DNA of 37,592 nt. Source: a virus. The notes beneath the pieces were generated by a model, which saw only the letters and a list, made by a program, of their open reading frames with translations, made no database searches and was not told the DNA's origin. A program made the translations under genes and the position numbers. The stretch spans positions 1 to 37,592 of the IMG/VR virus record IMGVR_UViG_3300030331_005561, one strand, 5' to 3'. Positions 35,042 through 37,592 of the stretch are shown here, one piece after another (position 1 is the stretch's first letter; every line of letters starts with the position of its first letter).

Positions 35042-35044
35042 ATA
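35037..35044 (+). promoter_or_regulatory. Late promoter TATAAATA for gp48-gp53
   Basis: An exact TATAAATA overlaps the stop codon of the upstream gene (35039-35041) and lies 17 nt before the ATG at 35061. This would give gp48 and gp53 a late transcript of their own. Confidence 0.65.
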
Positions 35045-35060
35045 ACTAAAAAATAATATA

Positions 35061-36491
35061 ATGTCATCTCCTACTACCACAGCAATACCAATAACATGGG
35101 GGAGAGATACCCTTTTTAATTTAAATGATGATGTAACTTATTATTATAAATTACAAACAACTCAAACTAAAAACAATGATGGAGATACGATATTTAATAC
35201 AGTAGTTTTAAGAAGTGATTCAGCTGATTTTAGTATCTCACAGGAAATTGGATATAGAAATTCAAATACTGGAGAAATTATTATTACGACAGATGGAGAT
35301 GACGACATATCAGATATTGAAGCAGGAAAACTCAATACACTTACAAGAAAACTTGCTCCTCTGAGTGAGAGTTTACTAGATAGTTATCTGGCTGAGGGAA
35401 AGTTAAGTGCAGAGCAAATACAATCACTAAAGAACTCCTTGGGATTGAGCTCTGCAGCTAGTAGCGGTGATGGTGAAAATGGAAATAATGAAAGCATAAC
35501 AACTCTTGATGATAGAGTTTTTAATGAAGATATAGGCACCAATATATCTTTCAAAAGAAATGCCAGAACAATATATGGAGATTATTGCTATCCAGAGGAT
35601 ATAAAAAACGATAGAACTCAGGATAGAATTAAATTTACTATGAAATTTAGTAAAGGTTCTCGTGTAACCACATCTATTGATTCAGGAGTTAAAATTTTTG
35701 AGAGAAGGAAATTCAGCATCGGAGGATCAGTAACCCTCCCCATACAATCAGGAATTCAAGATCAAAATAGTGTAAAATGGAATGGAGGAACACTTAATGC
35801 TCTTCAAGCATTCGGTGCTAGTGCAGCAATCAATATTTTTGAGACAGCAGGGAATAGTAACCAACCAATACCAGATACTGTAACTCAACTTGGTTTAATC
35901 GCTAATCAGGCGAGAAGTGCATTACAAGGATCTGCTGGTAATGATACAAGAACAGCAATCAATGTATACTTAGCTCAACAAGCAGTCGGTGCTCAAAACT
36001 TACTTTCAAGAACTGCTGGTGCAATTATTAATCCTAATATTGAAATGCTCTTTGATGCTCCTGCATTAAGACCATTCTCATTTCAATTTAAAATGTCTCC
36101 CAGAGATGAGGATGAAGCAGCACAAGTAAGAAGTATTATTTCTTTCTTTAAACAAGGGATGTCAGTTAAAACTTCAAGTTCTAACATATTCCTCAAAGCT
36201 CCTAACATATTTGATATTCGATATATAACATTTAATAGAGGTGAAGATGGTGTTGAGAGGGAAGTAGATCATCCATCTATTAACCGTATTAAAACATGTG
36301 CTTTATTAGCTGCCTCAGTGGACTATACTCCTGATGGTTCATATATGACTTATGATGATCCGAGAAGATCAATGACTTCTTATGGTCTTACTCTTTCCTT
36401 CAATGAACTTGATCCTATCTATGAAGATGATTATATCGACGACTTAGGAATGAAAAATTCCGATAACACCGCAAACGAAATAGGTTTCTAA
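35061..36491 (+). CDS. 48: Baseplate tail tube cap protein gp48
   Basis: This 476-residue protein is longer than T4 gp48 (364). The diagnostic part is at about 330-375: NPNIEMLFDAPALRPFSFQF, then KMSPRDEDEAAQVRSIISFF and KQGMSVK, the tube-cap signature in which a tube-like strand is followed by a helix. The first 150 residues carry strands and an acidic low-complexity stretch (SSGDGENGNN). The middle has an Ala-rich helical region (AFGASAAINIFETA, ARSALQGSAGN). The C-terminus closes with a strand pattern (TSYGLTLSFNELDPIYEDDY) seen in tube-fold proteins. gp48 caps the hub and, with gp54, starts tube polymerisation. It is followed by gp53 after 1 nt. gp54 is the main alternative name. Confidence 0.75.
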   Translation: MSSPTTTAIPITWGRDTLFNLNDDVTYYYKLQTTQTKNNDGDTIFNTVVLRSDSADFSISQEIGYRNSNTGEIIITTDGDDDISDIEAGKLNTLTRKLAPLSESLLDSYLAEGKLSAEQIQSLKNSLGLSSAASSGDGENGNNESITTLDDRVFNEDIGTNISFKRNARTIYGDYCYPEDIKNDRTQDRIKFTMKFSKGSRVTTSIDSGVKIFERRKFSIGGSVTLPIQSGIQDQNSVKWNGGTLNALQAFGASAAINIFETAGNSNQPIPDTVTQLGLIANQARSALQGSAGNDTRTAINVYLAQQAVGAQNLLSRTAGAIINPNIEMLFDAPALRPFSFQFKMSPRDEDEAAQVRSIISFFKQGMSVKTSSSNIFLKAPNIFDIRYITFNRGEDGVEREVDHPSINRIKTCALLAASVDYTPDGSYMTYDDPRRSMTSYGLTLSFNELDPIYEDDYIDDLGMKNSDNTANEIGF

Positions 36492-36492
36492 A

Positions 36493-37161
36493 ATGCCATC
36501 TTACTTTCGACAAGTTCCAAATTTTGAATATGTCAATAGACTTCCTGACTCTAAAAACAGTTCGGAGTATATTGAAGTAAAAAATATTTTTAAAAGAGGA
36601 AAATTAAAAAAAGACGTTTTTAATAATTTAATGTATTTTACCCAATATAAAATTATTGGAGATGATCGCCCTGATAATGTCGCATTTCAAGTATATAATG
36701 ATGAAACCTTGGATTGGTTAGTTTTACTTTCAAATAATATTGTAAACATACAAACTGAGTGGCCTTTAGAACAACAATCTTTTTTAAATTATCTTTTAAA
36801 CAAATATGGGAGTCAAGCAAACCTCCTTCAACCTCATCATTATGAAACTGTAGAAACAAAAAATACTAAAGGATCTGTAATCGTTAAAAAAGGATTAGAA
36901 GTTCCTCAAGATTACTCCTTTGAATATTATGATGGTGTCCTTGGAGAATATGTAACAGCATCTGACATAACATCGGTGGTATCCAACTACGATTATGAAA
37001 TCAAAATTGAAAATGCAAAAAGAAACATATATGTGCTTAAACCTGAATATCTAAATGTTGTTCTTAATGATATGAATGACATAATGCCATATAAAAAAGG
37101 TTCCACCCAATATGTGAGTGAAACCTTAGTAAAAGGAGAAAATATTAGACTATATTCTTAA
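36493..37161 (+). CDS. 53: Baseplate wedge protein gp53
   Basis: The 222 residues match the T4 gp53 family (196 in T4): an N-terminal FEYVNRLPDSKNSSEYIEVK with NIFKRGKL, YFTQYKIIGDDRPDNVAFQV, the conserved DETLDWLVLLSNNIVNIQTE with WPL, then the SFLNYLLNKYGS helix, an LPHHYET/DYSFEYYDG beta part and a helical end with PEYLNVVLNDMNDIMPYKKG. In T4, gp53 joins neighbouring wedges around the hub. It starts 1 nt after gp48 stops. Its own stop abuts the stop of the convergent gp32 gene with no base between. No lysozyme-like domain of the extended type is present. Confidence 0.9.
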   Translation: MPSYFRQVPNFEYVNRLPDSKNSSEYIEVKNIFKRGKLKKDVFNNLMYFTQYKIIGDDRPDNVAFQVYNDETLDWLVLLSNNIVNIQTEWPLEQQSFLNYLLNKYGSQANLLQPHHYETVETKNTKGSVIVKKGLEVPQDYSFEYYDGVLGEYVTASDITSVVSNYDYEIKIENAKRNIYVLKPEYLNVVLNDMNDIMPYKKGSTQYVSETLVKGENIRLYS

Positions 37162-37592
37162 TTACTCCTCTGCAAGTTTTTGAAAATAAGAAAGAGCATC
37201 ATCCTCATCTGAACTAGCAGATGCTACAGCAGCCACTGGTTCTTTACGAGCATTGAAGTCTGGTGCATAAGAACCACGACTGTTATCCTCCTCTGCTACC
37301 TCCTCGTCTATACGACGCACAGGTTGCTTCTGTCCTAAAACATAGTCCAAACGCTTCTTCAGGTCATCATATGACTTGAATTGGTCTGGTGCGGTAACAG
37401 CAGCAAGTGAATACTGCTTCTTCCACAATGCTTCTAAAGCATCATCGTCATCAAGCAATGGGGATACTGCATCAAACTCTGACTTGTCATAGTTCCAGTA
37501 ACCATCTTTCTTGACGATCTTCAACTTGAAGTTTGCACCTTGCCAGAAGTCAAAAGGATTGATTGGTGTTTCATCCTCAAACTCAGGCTGCA
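37162..37592 (-). CDS. 32: Single-stranded DNA-binding protein gp32, N-terminus beyond window
   Basis: The frame is open to the window end; the visible 143 residues begin QPEFEDETPINPFDFWQGAN. This is the end of the OB-fold core of gp32 (T4 has PWEGANFVLKVK at this position), followed by KKDGYWNYDKSEFDAVSPL, a helical AVTAPDQFKSYDDLKKRLDY, then an acidic tail ending DEDDALSYFQKLAEE. The acidic tail is the known gp32 contact for other replication proteins. TTG at 37524 is internal (Leu), not a start. gp32 coats single-stranded DNA in replication and recombination. It is a replication gene placed against the baseplate run, as in other cyanomyoviruses. Confidence 0.92.
   Translation of the reverse strand, partial: QPEFEDETPINPFDFWQGANFKLKIVKKDGYWNYDKSEFDAVSPLLDDDDALEALWKKQYSLAAVTAPDQFKSYDDLKKRLDYVLGQKQPVRRIDEEVAEEDNSRGSYAPDFNARKEPVAAVASASSDEDDALSYFQKLAEE

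Noticed and set aside
37522-37524. Start of a separate 120-residue gene at 37524
   Set aside because: The codon is TTG for Leu inside gp32; upstream codons to the window end continue the gp32 core.

Overview
The window is a piece of a large, AT-rich T4-type myovirus genome. It lies in the tail and baseplate structural region, with accessory genes at the left end. Recognisable T4 homologues are gp32 (partial), gp53, gp48, gp4, gp26, a tail-tube-fold protein, a tape measure protein, the gp27 hub and a gp5 spike carrier. The very large repetitive fibre genes, many 2-oxoglutarate/Fe(II) oxygenases, RCC1 proteins and NATAAATA-type late promoters point to the marine cyanomyovirus group (phages of Synechococcus or Prochlorococcus). 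The host is inferred from gene style, not proven. There are no tRNAs, CRISPR arrays, insertion sequences or homing endonucleases, and no stretch over 300 bases lacks a gene.

Layout. 1-3532 (all leftward): a DXD glycosyltransferase cut by the window edge, three different 2OG-Fe(II) oxygenases and a TPR-GT9-like glycosyltransferase, all overlapping; this reads as a modification cassette. 3571-10295: two paralogous seven-repeat RCC1 propeller proteins around an unknown 233-residue protein, then a 1190-residue repetitive fibre. 10341-18925: an Ig-like/glycine-rich adhesin candidate and a 1977-residue structural protein. 18954-22618: two small genes, a 509-residue structural protein, a 346-residue EGPE-domain protein and a beta-spike-like protein. 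22621-34164: a 1615-residue gp5-like chimera, a His-rich small protein, gp27, two tape-measure-like proteins, gp26 with a frameshift extension, and a tail-tube-fold protein. 34201-37161 (rightward): gp4, an unknown protein, gp48, gp53. 37162-37592 (leftward): the C-terminal part of gp32.

Working together, gp27/gp5 form the central hub and spike, the tape measure genes set tail length, gp26 is in the chaperone position, gp48 and the tube-fold protein start the tail tube, gp53 belongs to the wedge, gp4 completes heads, and the genes from 3571 to 20940 probably make the fibres and adhesins. Late expression is probably driven by NATAAATA boxes.

The most striking signal is at the end of gp26 (32674-32724). 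A Shine-Dalgarno-like GGAGGG, an in-frame T TTT TTC slippery heptamer, a 6-nt spacer and a 9-bp hairpin sit just before a -1-frame ORF that runs to the tape measure start codon. This has every element of a programmed -1 frameshift making a lambda G/GT-style tail assembly chaperone, here in a T4-type phage. A second surprise is a perfect consensus sigma-70 promoter (TTGACA-17-TATAAT) at 19170-19198 inside the late structural region.
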